DNA of 34,929 nucleotides from the IMG/VR virus record IMGVR_UViG_3300045993_001215, positions 1-34,929 of that record; one strand, written 5' to 3'. Position 1 is the first letter of the stretch. Every line of letters begins with the position of its first letter. Positions 15,162 to 22,134 of this stretch are shown here, one piece after another. Origin of the DNA: a virus. The notes beneath the pieces were generated by a model, which did no database searches, was not told the DNA's origin, and saw nothing but the letters and a program-made list of their open reading frames with translations. Made by a program: the position numbers and the translations under genes.

Positions 15162-15398
15162 TTAATCAAATAGAGAATTTTCTGGTTCCTTGATGGGCCA
15201 GGTAGTTTCTCTCATTGCCGATTTAGAATAGACCTTTAGCTTTGGTTGCTTGATCAGATCGGCAAATTCAAAGTAGTCTTCTTTGTTTCTGAAACGAACC
15301 ACTGCAACATATCCTGGTCCTTGTTTGTCGACCAGCTTAAAGGGTAGTTCGGAATTGTCATCGGCCGCTTGAGCCATTAGTTCTTCTAGTTCATTCAT
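15162..15398 (-). CDS. Small protein, paralogue of 15434-15718
   Basis: 78 residues. The central YVAVVRFRNKEDYFEFADLI then KQPKLK and TTWPIKEPE match the neighbouring 94-residue protein segment by segment. Related segments of the form (F/L)(R/E)(N/T)KED...FADLIGQ...WFP occur in small phage proteins, from memory. Function unknown. It has its own consensus promoter at 15405-15432. Confidence 0.75.
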   Translation of the reverse strand: MNELEELMAQAADDNSELPFKLVDKQGPGYVAVVRFRNKEDYFEFADLIKQPKLKVYSKSAMRETTWPIKEPENSLFD

Positions 15399-15404
15399 AG
15401 TTCA

Positions 15405-15432
15405 ATTATAACCAAATAGATTGAGAAGTAAA
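15405..15432 (-). promoter_or_regulatory. Sigma70-type promoter
   Basis: Minus strand TTTACT (15432-15427), 16 bp, TATAAT (15410-15405), with TTGGT directly before the -10. It fills the gap between two paralogous small genes and can drive 15398, UXS and the dehydrogenase. Confidence 0.8.
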
Positions 15433-15433
15433 A

Positions 15434-15718
15434 TTAAAGGTCTTCATCGGAAACCCAAATGTAATTTCCATTGGAACCGCGTTCGCCGCGTTCCAGTCTT
15501 GGGAACCATGTAGATTTCAAATTCGTCTTGGCTTCGTTCTTGAGTTGTGGCTGACCTATCAAATCGGCAAATGCATGTAGATCTTCTTTGGTCTCCAGAT
15601 TCACACACAGGACATACTCGGCCTCAGCCTGGTTCTGAACGTGATGCGGCATTCCAGACCAGACTGGAACATCTGTGTCAACTCCGAGCATTGAGAATAG
15701 ATTTTCCTTCTTACTCAT
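15434..15718 (-). CDS. Small protein, paralogue of 15162-15398
   Basis: 94 residues. AEYVLCVNLETKEDLHAFAD, LIGQPQLK and STWFPRLERGER align with the 78-residue downstream neighbour, which indicates a tandem duplication. The N-terminus adds LFSMLGVDTDVPVWSGMP. Its ATG overlaps the glycosyltransferase stop (ATGAGTAA), so the two are probably co-expressed. Function unknown. Confidence 0.78.
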   Translation of the reverse strand: MSKKENLFSMLGVDTDVPVWSGMPHHVQNQAEAEYVLCVNLETKEDLHAFADLIGQPQLKNEAKTNLKSTWFPRLERGERGSNGNYIWVSDEDL

Positions 15719-16658
15719 TTTCTATCTCCAGGTAATTTTCTACACCAGTTTCTTTGTAGGCAGAGCAGATGTTCTTTGAATCTTCCAATTTCACTAATTT
15801 CAAACCGTAGTTATTGTCACCAGTTGGTACTTCAACACCAGGTTTTAGTTTTAGCACTGAGAAATTTTGGAACTGAGAATAGTCAACTTGGTGATGATAC
15901 CGGCGATGCTTCTGAGTAATCTCTACATACTTCGGATGAGCCTTGGCAAGGGATGCGGCAAACTTAAATCGTGCATCATAGTTTGGATCGTCGTACTTAT
16001 ACACCTCGGAGTTGTTACCACCCTTGACGGCACCAGAATCTGCCTTGCCAATTGAGAAGTGGTTTGAAAGTAATGTGCAATCTCCATCTTCTAGGAACTG
16101 AAGCGAAAGATCAGTGTCCTCGTTGTATGGTGCAGGATTGTCATCCCAGTCAAGAACTCTCCAACGCTTGTCGGTTTCATTACTCAGCAGAATGCAAGAA
16201 TAGACTCGGGTGTTAATGTACAGAGGTTCTTTCTTCACAAAAGTCGGTTGGAAGAAATGATAGTTCATACCTGACATAGGAACATTTTGATACCGATCTG
16301 TCAGATCTTCAATACAACGGAATGGCACAGTTGACTTAACTCTCAGCTTGGTATTGTGGATTGACCGGTAAAGGTACCGAATGTTATCATCAAGAATCCA
16401 ATGGCGTTTGTGGCCCTGAGAAATAGAATATTCCCAGATCCAATTCCGAGCAGGAATGCCACCATGACCTAGATTAGAGAATGGAAGAACTAAGATCTTT
16501 TTGGGATCAATGACAGCTGCATACTTATCGTATTCTTGTTCTTCAACTACGATATGGTAGTCTGCACCAATTTCTTCTAGAGTTCGAGAAGTCATACGGG
16601 ACTCCCAACGACCCTTAGAGAGAATAAAAAGTGGGTATCTAGTTTGTTTCATTAGCAT
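15711..16658 (-). CDS. TET-associated-type glycosyltransferase (TAGT-like), probable DNA glycosyltransferase
   Basis: 315 residues from ATG 16658 (an ATG two codons later is equally possible; both overlap the end of the upstream gene). YPLFILSKGRWESR (8-21), the IVVEEQEYDKYAAVIDP block (36-52), LVLPFSNLGHGGIPARNW (56-73) and HWILDDNI (86-93) form the conserved core of GT-A-like transferases linked with phage and TET/JBP cytosine modification. The DD pair in WILDDNI is the likely metal or nucleotide-sugar site. Expected reaction: transfer of a sugar from a UDP-sugar to hydroxylated cytosine in DNA. The neighbouring UDP-pentose genes suggest a xylose- or arabinose-type donor. Confidence 0.8.
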   Translation of the reverse strand: MLMKQTRYPLFILSKGRWESRMTSRTLEEIGADYHIVVEEQEYDKYAAVIDPKKILVLPFSNLGHGGIPARNWIWEYSISQGHKRHWILDDNIRYLYRSIHNTKLRVKSTVPFRCIEDLTDRYQNVPMSGMNYHFFQPTFVKKEPLYINTRVYSCILLSNETDKRWRVLDWDDNPAPYNEDTDLSLQFLEDGDCTLLSNHFSIGKADSGAVKGGNNSEVYKYDDPNYDARFKFAASLAKAHPKYVEITQKHRRYHHQVDYSQFQNFSVLKLKPGVEVPTGDNNYGLKLVKLEDSKNICSAYKETGVENYLEIENE

Positions 16659-16950
16659 ATTTCCATTTGAAGCCAGTACAGTATTTAGCAATCTCTTTTT
16701 GATCAAAGAATCTTGAGCCGTCTGTGTAGTACATGTCCGTTACGGTCATTGCCGTTCCGTCTATCTGTACGAACAGTTGAGCATTGATACCAGAAATTGC
16801 CAGTAGCTTGGCAGGATTTTTGAAATTGGAATCATTAGCTTCAAAACTTTTGATCTTACCGGTTGCTACATTATATACACCCCGTTTTCCGAAGTGATGG
16901 AAAAAGACATGGGTGTAATTGGTGGGGCTTTTTACTATGAAATCTGTCAT
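16639..16950 (-). CDS. Unknown protein (103 aa)
   Basis: 103 residues opening MTDFIVKSPTNYTHVFFHHF, mixed alpha/beta, with no catalytic motif. GAGAAA precedes the ATG and a consensus-like promoter lies at 16975-17003. It overlaps the glycosyltransferase start by 20 nt, so it is the first gene of the modification unit. The FFHHFGKRGVYN segment could bind metal, but nothing more can be said. Confidence 0.72.
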   Translation of the reverse strand: MTDFIVKSPTNYTHVFFHHFGKRGVYNVATGKIKSFEANDSNFKNPAKLLAISGINAQLFVQIDGTAMTVTDMYYTDGSRFFDQKEIAKYCTGFKWKYANETN

Positions 16951-16974
16951 TGATGTTTCTCTACTAATTTGTCA

Positions 16975-17003
16975 ATTTTAACATGGATTTGAATCCAAGT
17001 AAA
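16975..17003 (-). promoter_or_regulatory. Sigma70-type promoter for the modification unit
   Basis: Minus strand TTTACT (17003-16998), 17 bp, TAAAAT (16980-16975). The spacer contains GGATTCAAATCC, an interrupted palindrome that could be an operator. Confidence 0.65.
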
Positions 17004-17252
17004 CTATTTAGTCTTTATTTCCCAAGCAATTTTTGTTTCGTATAAATTTTCTTTGTCTTTGAGTTCTAGGTAACGATCTTTGTCACACGTTGCATAGTCA
17101 CGGAATGGTTTCCGCCTATACATATAAACCGGTACTAGTTTGTCTAGCATTCCCTGCAGTATTACTAGTGCTTCCCCTGTCGACCAGATAGGTCTAGTCT
17201 GGTCAATATGGTATTCTATGGCAGACTTTATTGCCTGTAGATTTTCTTTCAT
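17004..17252 (-). CDS. Unknown small protein (82 aa)
   Basis: 82 residues, opening MKENLQAIKSAIEYHIDQ, with a helical N-terminus and a basic, Tyr-rich middle (VYMYRRKPFRDYATCDKD). Its ATG overlaps the upstream stop (ATGA). It is the last member of a six-gene chain of overlapping small genes (17004-18623). Function unknown. Confidence 0.72.
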   Translation of the reverse strand: MKENLQAIKSAIEYHIDQTRPIWSTGEALVILQGMLDKLVPVYMYRRKPFRDYATCDKDRYLELKDKENLYETKIAWEIKTK

Positions 17253-17428
17253 TCTTGGTCCCTAAGATTTAAATTTGGCCTGGCATCAAGTTGACCACAG
17301 TGACGGCACTTCCAAAGAGATCGTTTGTAGTTCCATGCTTGAATTTGATCACCATACAGGTTGCAATGGAACCTGTACTCATGTTTGCAGAGTATGTCTT
17401 TGATACCTTTAAACATGAAAATACTCAT
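17249..17428 (-). CDS. Small zinc-finger-like protein (59 aa)
   Basis: 59 residues from ATG 17428 to the TGA shared with the next start. It contains DILCKHEYRFHC and, 20 residues later, LWKCRHCGQLD, giving Cys14, His16, Cys22, Cys41 and Cys44 as possible zinc ligands. Both ends overlap neighbours as ATGA, which strongly supports it as a real gene. It may be a DNA/RNA-binding or host-interaction protein. Confidence 0.8.
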   Translation of the reverse strand: MSIFMFKGIKDILCKHEYRFHCNLYGDQIQAWNYKRSLWKCRHCGQLDARPNLNLRDQE

Positions 17429-17712
17429 TCTGAGTCCTTAAGTGCTCTGATATGAGCTTCCAGATGAACTGTGCCACCATGGAAACATACCATTTCAATT
17501 GCATCATCTACAGCACGGATATATTCAGCTCTACCGTAAGCTTCCATGTCTTCTTTAGTATAGTTGTCTGGAAATCCAAATCCTAGATAACTACATTTTC
17601 CACACCTTGGGTGCTGTTTTGCTTCATCACCCTTTTCACATTCATTGGAACCACACTTGGTACAGAGGAAGGAATACTTTTGTTCTGGTACGGGAGTTGA
17701 TTTCGAAATCAT
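17425..17712 (-). CDS. Small Cys-rich protein (95 aa)
   Basis: 95 residues from the ATG at 17712, chosen because it overlaps the upstream stop as ATGA. FLCTKCGSNECEKGDEAK then HPRCGKCSYLGFGFP contains four or five cysteines in CxxC pairs, so it probably binds zinc. The C-terminal half is helical. Unknown function; one of several CxxC proteins in this stretch. Confidence 0.78.
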   Translation of the reverse strand: MISKSTPVPEQKYSFLCTKCGSNECEKGDEAKQHPRCGKCSYLGFGFPDNYTKEDMEAYGRAEYIRAVDDAIEMVCFHGGTVHLEAHIRALKDSE

Positions 17713-17945
17713 TCTGAATCCCTGATTTGTTCTATACATTGAACACAATACATGACCCACGGCATTTCATCTGGGCCGACCTGGCCAGATTCTCTTTCTA
17801 TAACCTCACAAGATTCACAAATAGCTATGGCATCATTTAGACCTTTCTTATAGGCCTCAGATACTTCTTGACGCAGTCTAGCAATTTCGGCAGACTGATC
17901 ATTTGAATAATTTCCTAATGCACTCATATTAATAGTACCAGTCAT
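17709..17945 (-). CDS. Small coiled-coil/Cys-pair protein (78 aa)
   Basis: 78 residues from ATG 17945, or 72 from the ATG at 17927 (MSALGNYSND), which directly follows the upstream stop. A helix (SAEIARLRQEVSEAYKKGLN) is followed by CESCEVIERE and VMYCVQC, two Cys pairs that could hold zinc. Its sequence suggests kinship with the next gene's Cys-pair architecture. Function unknown. Confidence 0.7.
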   Translation of the reverse strand: MTGTINMSALGNYSNDQSAEIARLRQEVSEAYKKGLNDAIAICESCEVIERESGQVGPDEMPWVMYCVQCIEQIRDSE

Positions 17946-18183
17946 AATTTGTCTTTTCCCAAACTACAGATTTTGCTAAAAGAATTTCTGCCTTCTTTTG
18001 TGCGCGCAGCAATGCTACTGGGGCAAAATCATGTGGACCGTGTGGAGATGTATTTGTAGTAGTTACATAGTCAAAATGATCTACATACTTCCATCGGAAT
18101 CCAAATAAAGGTTTTTGTTCAACCGTATACTTTGATTCAAGTGGTGAGTGGACAATTCTCACTCTTTTCATTAAACTACTCAT
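17929..18183 (-). CDS. Unknown small protein (84 aa)
   Basis: 84 residues, opening MSSLMKRVRIVHSPLESKYT, then KPLFGFRWKYVDHF. The pattern of short beta strands and a C-terminal helix (LLRAQKKAEILLAK) suggests a compact alpha/beta domain. The ATG overlaps the MazG-like stop as ATGA. Function unknown. Confidence 0.72.
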   Translation of the reverse strand: MSSLMKRVRIVHSPLESKYTVEQKPLFGFRWKYVDHFDYVTTTNTSPHGPHDFAPVALLRAQKKAEILLAKSVVWEKTNYDWYY

Positions 18184-18623
18184 ACATACGGCTCCAGATT
18201 AGGTGCAACATAGTTTCTACCTTTGCCAATCTTGCCACCCGGGAGAATGACAGGACCATCGGGTTCAAATTTTGAGTCATTTGAATTCAGAACTTCATCA
18301 TCGGCACCATTCTTATCAAATCCTGCTAGGAATGCTACACCGTTCAGAGTCACATCAATATCACAGAGTGCATCTAAACAGTTAACACGGTTTTTGATGT
18401 CCAAAAGTTTTCCATCTTTCTTGAGACTGTGAGCAACAACTTTAAGTGAATCAATTGCATTATAGAGTTCTGTTTGTTCTATTGGCCCGTGTCCAAATGA
18501 AACCGTTTCGAGAAACTCTACAAATTCCTCAATCATCACACCGGTCTGAACCGACATAGTTTGTACCGATGGTTCTTTACCAGCAACTTTGAGCCAGTTA
18601 CTAACGCGATCATAATTTCTCAT
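18180..18623 (-). CDS. MazG-type nucleotide pyrophosphohydrolase
   Basis: 147 residues, all-helical. GVMIEEFVEFLE (28-39) provides the E-x-x-E cluster, and LDALCDIDVTLNGVAFLAG (83-101) provides the paired Asp helix typical of all-alpha NTP pyrophosphatases; VLNSNDSKF follows. The family cleaves (d)NTPs to (d)NMP plus pyrophosphate. In phages with modified cytosine this fold can serve as a dCTPase (T4 gp56 role), and its place beside the DNA-modification genes fits that; MazG/ppGpp-type housekeeping is the alternative. AAGGAAACAA lies upstream. Confidence 0.82.
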   Translation of the reverse strand: MRNYDRVSNWLKVAGKEPSVQTMSVQTGVMIEEFVEFLETVSFGHGPIEQTELYNAIDSLKVVAHSLKKDGKLLDIKNRVNCLDALCDIDVTLNGVAFLAGFDKNGADDEVLNSNDSKFEPDGPVILPGGKIGKGRNYVAPNLEPYV

Positions 18624-18852
18624 TTGTTTCCTTATTTAGTTTCCACACAACAATTTTTGTTCCACTATGCATAGTGAATCCAAGCACACAAATCAAATTT
18701 ACTATAGGTATTGATCCAAGTCCCACAGAAAAAACAACATCTTGTAAGGTCAGCTGCCTTACGCCATCCTTTTGATCATACGATGAGAGCCATAGCAGTA
18801 ACCAGATACTAATGGCAGCAGATACTAAGTATGCAATATACAGATTTGACAT
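18610..18852 (-). CDS. Small two-span membrane protein
   Basis: 80 residues. Hydrophobic segments at about 3-22 (LYIAYLVSAAISIWLLLWLS) and 37-63 (LQDVVFSVGLGSIPIVNLICVLGF region) predict two membrane helices with a short loop, and the C-terminus is Lys/Asn-rich. It lies 1 nt after the exonuclease stop. Function unknown; a membrane-directed exclusion or lysis-inhibition role is only one possibility. Confidence 0.7.
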   Translation of the reverse strand: MSNLYIAYLVSAAISIWLLLWLSSYDQKDGVRQLTLQDVVFSVGLGSIPIVNLICVLGFTMHSGTKIVVWKLNKETNEKL

Positions 18853-18853
18853 T

Positions 18854-19366
18854 TTACTTACCCTTATTTAGTACATCGATCATGTACTGAGCTTGAAATA
18901 TGGCATCATCTAAAGCATTATGATAGACACCTTGACGGACTGTGTCAGCTTTAAACATAGCCTTGAAAGTTCTAAAGCATCTTACTTCGGTATATTTCCA
19001 AGGATGCTTTTTACCTGCTGCTGCATAATTGGCTTCCATGATTACTATATCAAAATCTGGACCACATGCAAAGATGGGAACACTTTTAGATCCATACCAC
19101 TCTGAGAACTGATCTAGAGCATCATTTAGAGAAACCCTATTATTCTTTAAAGCTGCAAATGCTTCAGGTTTCTGAGTCTTCCACCAGTCGATAGTGGATT
19201 GACTAAAGTGTAGTCCAGCTGCTTTAGATGTTACAGGGTCTACATTGATATAGAATTTGTCTAGGATTTCTTTATCATTGAACTTTAAAGCACCAATGGA
19301 TGCTAGTGCAGCATTTTTAGCAGTACTAAAAGTTTCAATGTCAATCATTACTGAAAAGTCGGTCAT
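18854..19366 (-). CDS. dexA: DexA/RNase T-like 3'-5' exonuclease (DEDDh)
   Basis: 170 residues (T4 DexA is about 227). VMIDIETFS gives Asp9 and Glu11, FACGPDFDIVIMEANY provides the second Asp, and YHNALDDAIFQAQ contains the His and final Asp of a DEDDh exonuclease. Substrate is probably single-stranded DNA or RNA 3' ends. AAGGAAA precedes the ATG, and promoter 19387-19414 lies just upstream. The C-terminal domain of T4 DexA seems to be missing, so an RNase T-like role is the alternative. Confidence 0.87.
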   Translation of the reverse strand: MTDFSVMIDIETFSTAKNAALASIGALKFNDKEILDKFYINVDPVTSKAAGLHFSQSTIDWWKTQKPEAFAALKNNRVSLNDALDQFSEWYGSKSVPIFACGPDFDIVIMEANYAAAGKKHPWKYTEVRCFRTFKAMFKADTVRQGVYHNALDDAIFQAQYMIDVLNKGK

Positions 19367-19386
19367 ATGTGGTTTCCTTTAGGTCT

Positions 19387-19414
19387 ATTCTATCCAATTT
19401 AGATTCAAAGTAAA
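19387..19414 (-). promoter_or_regulatory. Sigma70-type promoter for the exonuclease unit
   Basis: Minus strand TTTACT (19414-19409), 16 bp, TAGAAT (19392-19387), with TTGGA before the -10. The same variant drives gene 32. Confidence 0.78.
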
Positions 19415-19621
19415 ATATTTAGCTAGGCCACTAGCTAACAGTCCGAGGGAACCGAGTGGCTGTGCAATAAGTGTAAGTCCTAGAGGTAGTCCAGGCCAGT
19501 TAAACCCTCCATTGCATTCCGGGTAAGCTAGTAGTCTAGCTTTTTATCCTTTAGAATTCTTCTTCCGCATGCCTGTAGGCGTACAGAGGAGAGAGCTGTG
19601 AACACTCTAAGGCGTTTCTAA
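19410..19621 (-). ncRNA. Structured RNA unit with own promoter and terminator
   Basis: This gene-free stretch (19367-19763) has no credible reading frame over its central 200 bases. On the minus strand a consensus promoter (19627-19655) points into it and a perfect hairpin plus T-rich tail (19419-19438) ends it. Inside are a 9-bp closing helix (CCTTTAGAA at 19624-19616 with TTCTAAAGG at 19557-19549) around two smaller hairpins (CTGTA-CGCC-TACAG and an AGAG/CTCT stem), then AAGCTAG/CTAGCTT at 19545-19526. The second half has TGCAAT/ATTGCA and GAGGG/CCCTC pairings that cross, allowing a pseudoknot. No known RNA family is recognised, and no tRNA T-arm is present. Confidence 0.6.
19419..19438 (-). 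terminator. Terminator of the 19410-19621 RNA
   Basis: TTAGCTAG and CTAGCTAA pair over 8 bp around TGGC; on the minus strand ATATTTTA follows. The arms also complement the CTAGCTT arm near 19532-19526, so an alternative antiterminator pairing is possible. The hairpin is symmetric, so weak activity on the plus strand cannot be excluded. Confidence 0.65.
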
Positions 19622-19626
19622 AGGTA

Positions 19627-19655
19627 ATTATAACACCCAATAGAAGACTTGTAAA
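19627..19655 (-). promoter_or_regulatory. Sigma70-type promoter for the structured RNA
   Basis: Minus strand TTTACA (19655-19650), 17 bp, TATAAT (19632-19627), with TTGGGTG before the -10 as in promoter 28670-28698. No coding region starts within 250 nt downstream, so its product is the structured RNA. Confidence 0.82.
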
Positions 19656-19702
19656 ATCTTTTTTACTGTGTAAGTTGTTGATCTATATGGGGTGCTAAAA
19701 AT

Positions 19703-19731
19703 TTTACTTTTGGTTCATTTTGTGGTACAAT
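19703..19731 (+). promoter_or_regulatory. Sigma70-type promoter for the rightward helicase
   Basis: Plus strand TTTACT (19703-19708), 17 bp, TACAAT (19726-19731), with TGTGG before the -10. This is the only clear plus-strand member of the promoter family and lies 33 nt before the helicase ATG. Confidence 0.78.
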
Positions 19732-19763
19732 CAACCATTCCATTTTAACAATGAAAGGCCTTC

Positions 19764-21419
19764 ATGGCAAATCGTGATCAAGAAATTCTTACTGCATTTA
19801 AAGTACTAGGATTTTCACCCCGGAACAATCAGGTCGAAATCATCAATGATATAGTATCGGCTTACTTGGATGATAAAAAGAAGAACGTAATTCTTTGTGC
19901 AGGAACTGGTATCGGTAAATCTATCATCGCAGCTGTAGTTGCTGAGGTTATGAAAACCGTTGCACCTTCCAACCTTGCCGGAATATATTTATCCTCAACA
20001 AACCAGCTGATTGACCAGTACGGGGATTCATTTAAGCATCTACCCGAGATGCAGTTCTTCCGAGTGAAAGGTGCTCGGAACTATGGTTGTGAGTACTTCC
20101 AAGAACGTGGTAACAAATATGCTACCGGTGAGGATTGTGTCAAGACTGAACTATCAGAGATGGAAGAAAACAAGTACTGCAAGCATTGCAAATATGATCA
20201 GAACAAAAAGATCATTAACAAGACTCAGAACCTGATCACAAACTATTCATACTTCATGATTTCCAAACTCAAGTCTGAACACTTGATGGAACGGAACCTA
20301 CAGGTATTTGATGAGGCTCACTTGCTTAACGAAACCTTCTGCTCTCAAGTTTCTATTGATGTCTCAGTTGAACTTATTGAAAAACTATGTACACTGTTAA
20401 ATGATCTGAATGGTAAAGCAGACAACCAAAAGGCAGAACTGATTCTATTCCGCAAGGATATAGAACGGAGAGCAGTTCACATCGGCAATTACAAATTGAA
20501 GATTAAAGAATTGTTAAAGATCTATGAATCGGTGGTAGATATTTGTTCACATCAGGCTGCACTCATTCCTGATCTGAAAGCCAAGAACAAAGTCCGTAAG
20601 GTTGGTTCTCGTTTCTCTCGCTTGGCAGATCTCATTGTTTCTTTCTTTGAGCACAACTATGACCACGTCTTCGATGACACCGTAGACAAACAGATCACCG
20701 TCAAGCCAATCTTCGTCTCAGATATGATGCACCTGCTCTTGGGTAACTACAATCTCTTCATGTCGGCCACGATTTCTAAAACTTTTGCCAAGACGACTTT
20801 TAATCTTGACCCGGCCGATACTGCTTACATCAATCCCGATGATGTGTTTCCCAAAGAGAACAAACCGATATTTTTCATCGGCAAGGAAAACCTGAACTAT
20901 CAAAAGATGAAGGATCCGCAGACATTCAAGGATATGGCCAAGGTGATTCAGTTTATTGTTGAGCACCACAAGAACGACAAGGGCATCATTCTGGTTCCCT
21001 CGTTCTATGCGTCTAAGATGCTGTCTAATGCGATTCCAAAGTCCGTCCGATTATTCCTACATGAACAAGGAACTAATTCAGGAGAGATCGTAGAATCGTT
21101 TAGAAAACATACCGGTTCGGGTGTGCTCATGTCGCCCTCTATATTTGAAGGCTTGGACTTTAAGGATGATGAATCTCGGTATCAGATCGTCTGTAAGACA
21201 CCATACGCCTCTCTTGGTGACCTAAGGGTCAAAAAGATTGCCGATTCATATGGGGATATTTATAGAGAGATGACCCTGTACAAGATCTTGCAGGGCATGG
21301 GGAGAAGCATTAGAAGTTCGGAGGATACAGCCGTGACTTATTTCTTGGATAAATCCTCCGAGACATTATTCAAGTCCACCCAGAACATCTGGAAGGACCG
21401 ATACGAACTTAAGAAGTAG
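19764..21419 (+). CDS. DinG/Rad3 (XPD)-like superfamily 2 helicase with Fe-S cysteines
   Basis: 551 residues. Walker A AGTGIGKS (46-53) and the DEAH box VFDEAHLL (181-188) flank an insert with Cys109, Cys125, Cys139 and Cys142 (CKHC). This four-cysteine order is the Fe-S cluster of XPD/DinG helicases. LMSPSIFEGLDFKDD and QGMGRSIRSSEDTAV near the C-terminus supply motifs V-VI. These helicases unwind DNA, R-loops or G-quadruplexes 5'-3'. AAAGG stands upstream of the ATG. It is transcribed opposite to its neighbours and overlaps the ClpP-like gene tail-to-tail by 11 nt. Confidence 0.9.
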   Translation: MANRDQEILTAFKVLGFSPRNNQVEIINDIVSAYLDDKKKNVILCAGTGIGKSIIAAVVAEVMKTVAPSNLAGIYLSSTNQLIDQYGDSFKHLPEMQFFRVKGARNYGCEYFQERGNKYATGEDCVKTELSEMEENKYCKHCKYDQNKKIINKTQNLITNYSYFMISKLKSEHLMERNLQVFDEAHLLNETFCSQVSIDVSVELIEKLCTLLNDLNGKADNQKAELILFRKDIERRAVHIGNYKLKIKELLKIYESVVDICSHQAALIPDLKAKNKVRKVGSRFSRLADLIVSFFEHNYDHVFDDTVDKQITVKPIFVSDMMHLLLGNYNLFMSATISKTFAKTTFNLDPADTAYINPDDVFPKENKPIFFIGKENLNYQKMKDPQTFKDMAKVIQFIVEHHKNDKGIILVPSFYASKMLSNAIPKSVRLFLHEQGTNSGEIVESFRKHTGSGVLMSPSIFEGLDFKDDESRYQIVCKTPYASLGDLRVKKIADSYGDIYREMTLYKILQGMGRSIRSSEDTAVTYFLDKSSETLFKSTQNIWKDRYELKK

Positions 21420-22134
21420 TCTTCTTGGTCCTCTTCACGGGGATCTTTTTAACCGGTGCCACTGGTGCCGGTTCATCCATCTCTACTAATTTTCCAGTTG
21501 GGTGAGCCAAGACTTTTGGCTTTTTCACTTTGACATGATGTGCAGCTGCTTCTTCGATGAATTTAACTTTGGTGCCTAGGCGTTTGGCAATTTCCTTGTT
21601 GTCAAACCAGAACTCAACACCTTTATGCACATCAACAATCTCAGCCGGAGTCAAGAATCCACCATAGGTGTTTTCCAAGATCTGCTTGATCTGCTTAGTA
21701 GAAAAATCTACATTGGACTTGATCTGCCCGGTTGAACCGTATGCACCATATGAAGCAGTATGCACTAGCATGTGGGCCGATTCGGTTACCATCACGTCGT
21801 CACAATTCAAAGAGATAATAGAAGCAGCGGAATGACACTTCCCAGTAATGATTGCTCGTACTGTAGAATTTGACGCTTTAATTGCTTCAATTATAGACAG
21901 AGCACCATCTAAATCTCCACCCGAGGAATTTACGATGAACACAAACTGGTCAAACTCTTCAGCCGAATAGAGCAAATGGATGAGTTCACGGTACTTTGAA
22001 GCCGTTCCAATATCCTCGTCAAAGAATACTGTATGAACGGCTACTGCTTGCCTATGAGATTTGATCATCGATGGCATAGGTTCTGCCTGAATCAACTCAA
22101 GAATAGAATCATTTTCATTTGTTCGCATTTTCAT
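21409..22134 (-). CDS. ClpP-like serine protease
   Basis: 241 residues. FVFIVNSSGGDLDGALSIIE (64-83) is the oxyanion strand and helix, GKCHSAASIISL holds the candidate nucleophile Ser102, and AHMLVHTASYGAYG holds His125. The Asp of the triad cannot be assigned with certainty. A Lys/Pro-rich tail (from about 200) is unusual for ClpP and could bind a partner. No Clp ATPase is in the window, so it may use a host chaperone or act alone, for instance in proteolysis of phage or host factors. The ATG overlaps the nuclease stop (ATGA). Confidence 0.88.
   Translation of the reverse strand: MKMRTNENDSILELIQAEPMPSMIKSHRQAVAVHTVFFDEDIGTASKYRELIHLLYSAEEFDQFVFIVNSSGGDLDGALSIIEAIKASNSTVRAIITGKCHSAASIISLNCDDVMVTESAHMLVHTASYGAYGSTGQIKSNVDFSTKQIKQILENTYGGFLTPAEIVDVHKGVEFWFDNKEIAKRLGTKVKFIEEAAAHHVKVKKPKVLAHPTGKLVEMDEPAPVAPVKKIPVKRTKKTTS

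Noticed and set aside
19441-19545. tRNA or tmRNA gene in the helicase-dexA gap
   Set aside because: The 90-base helix-bounded region has no T-loop (TTCRA), no conventional D-arm and no CCA-adjacent acceptor on either strand.
19527-19545. Plus-strand terminator GCTAG-TAGT-CTAGC with T5
   Set aside because: It would need a plus-strand promoter near 19400, which is weak; the minus-strand unit explains the region better, so it is treated as an alternative hairpin.
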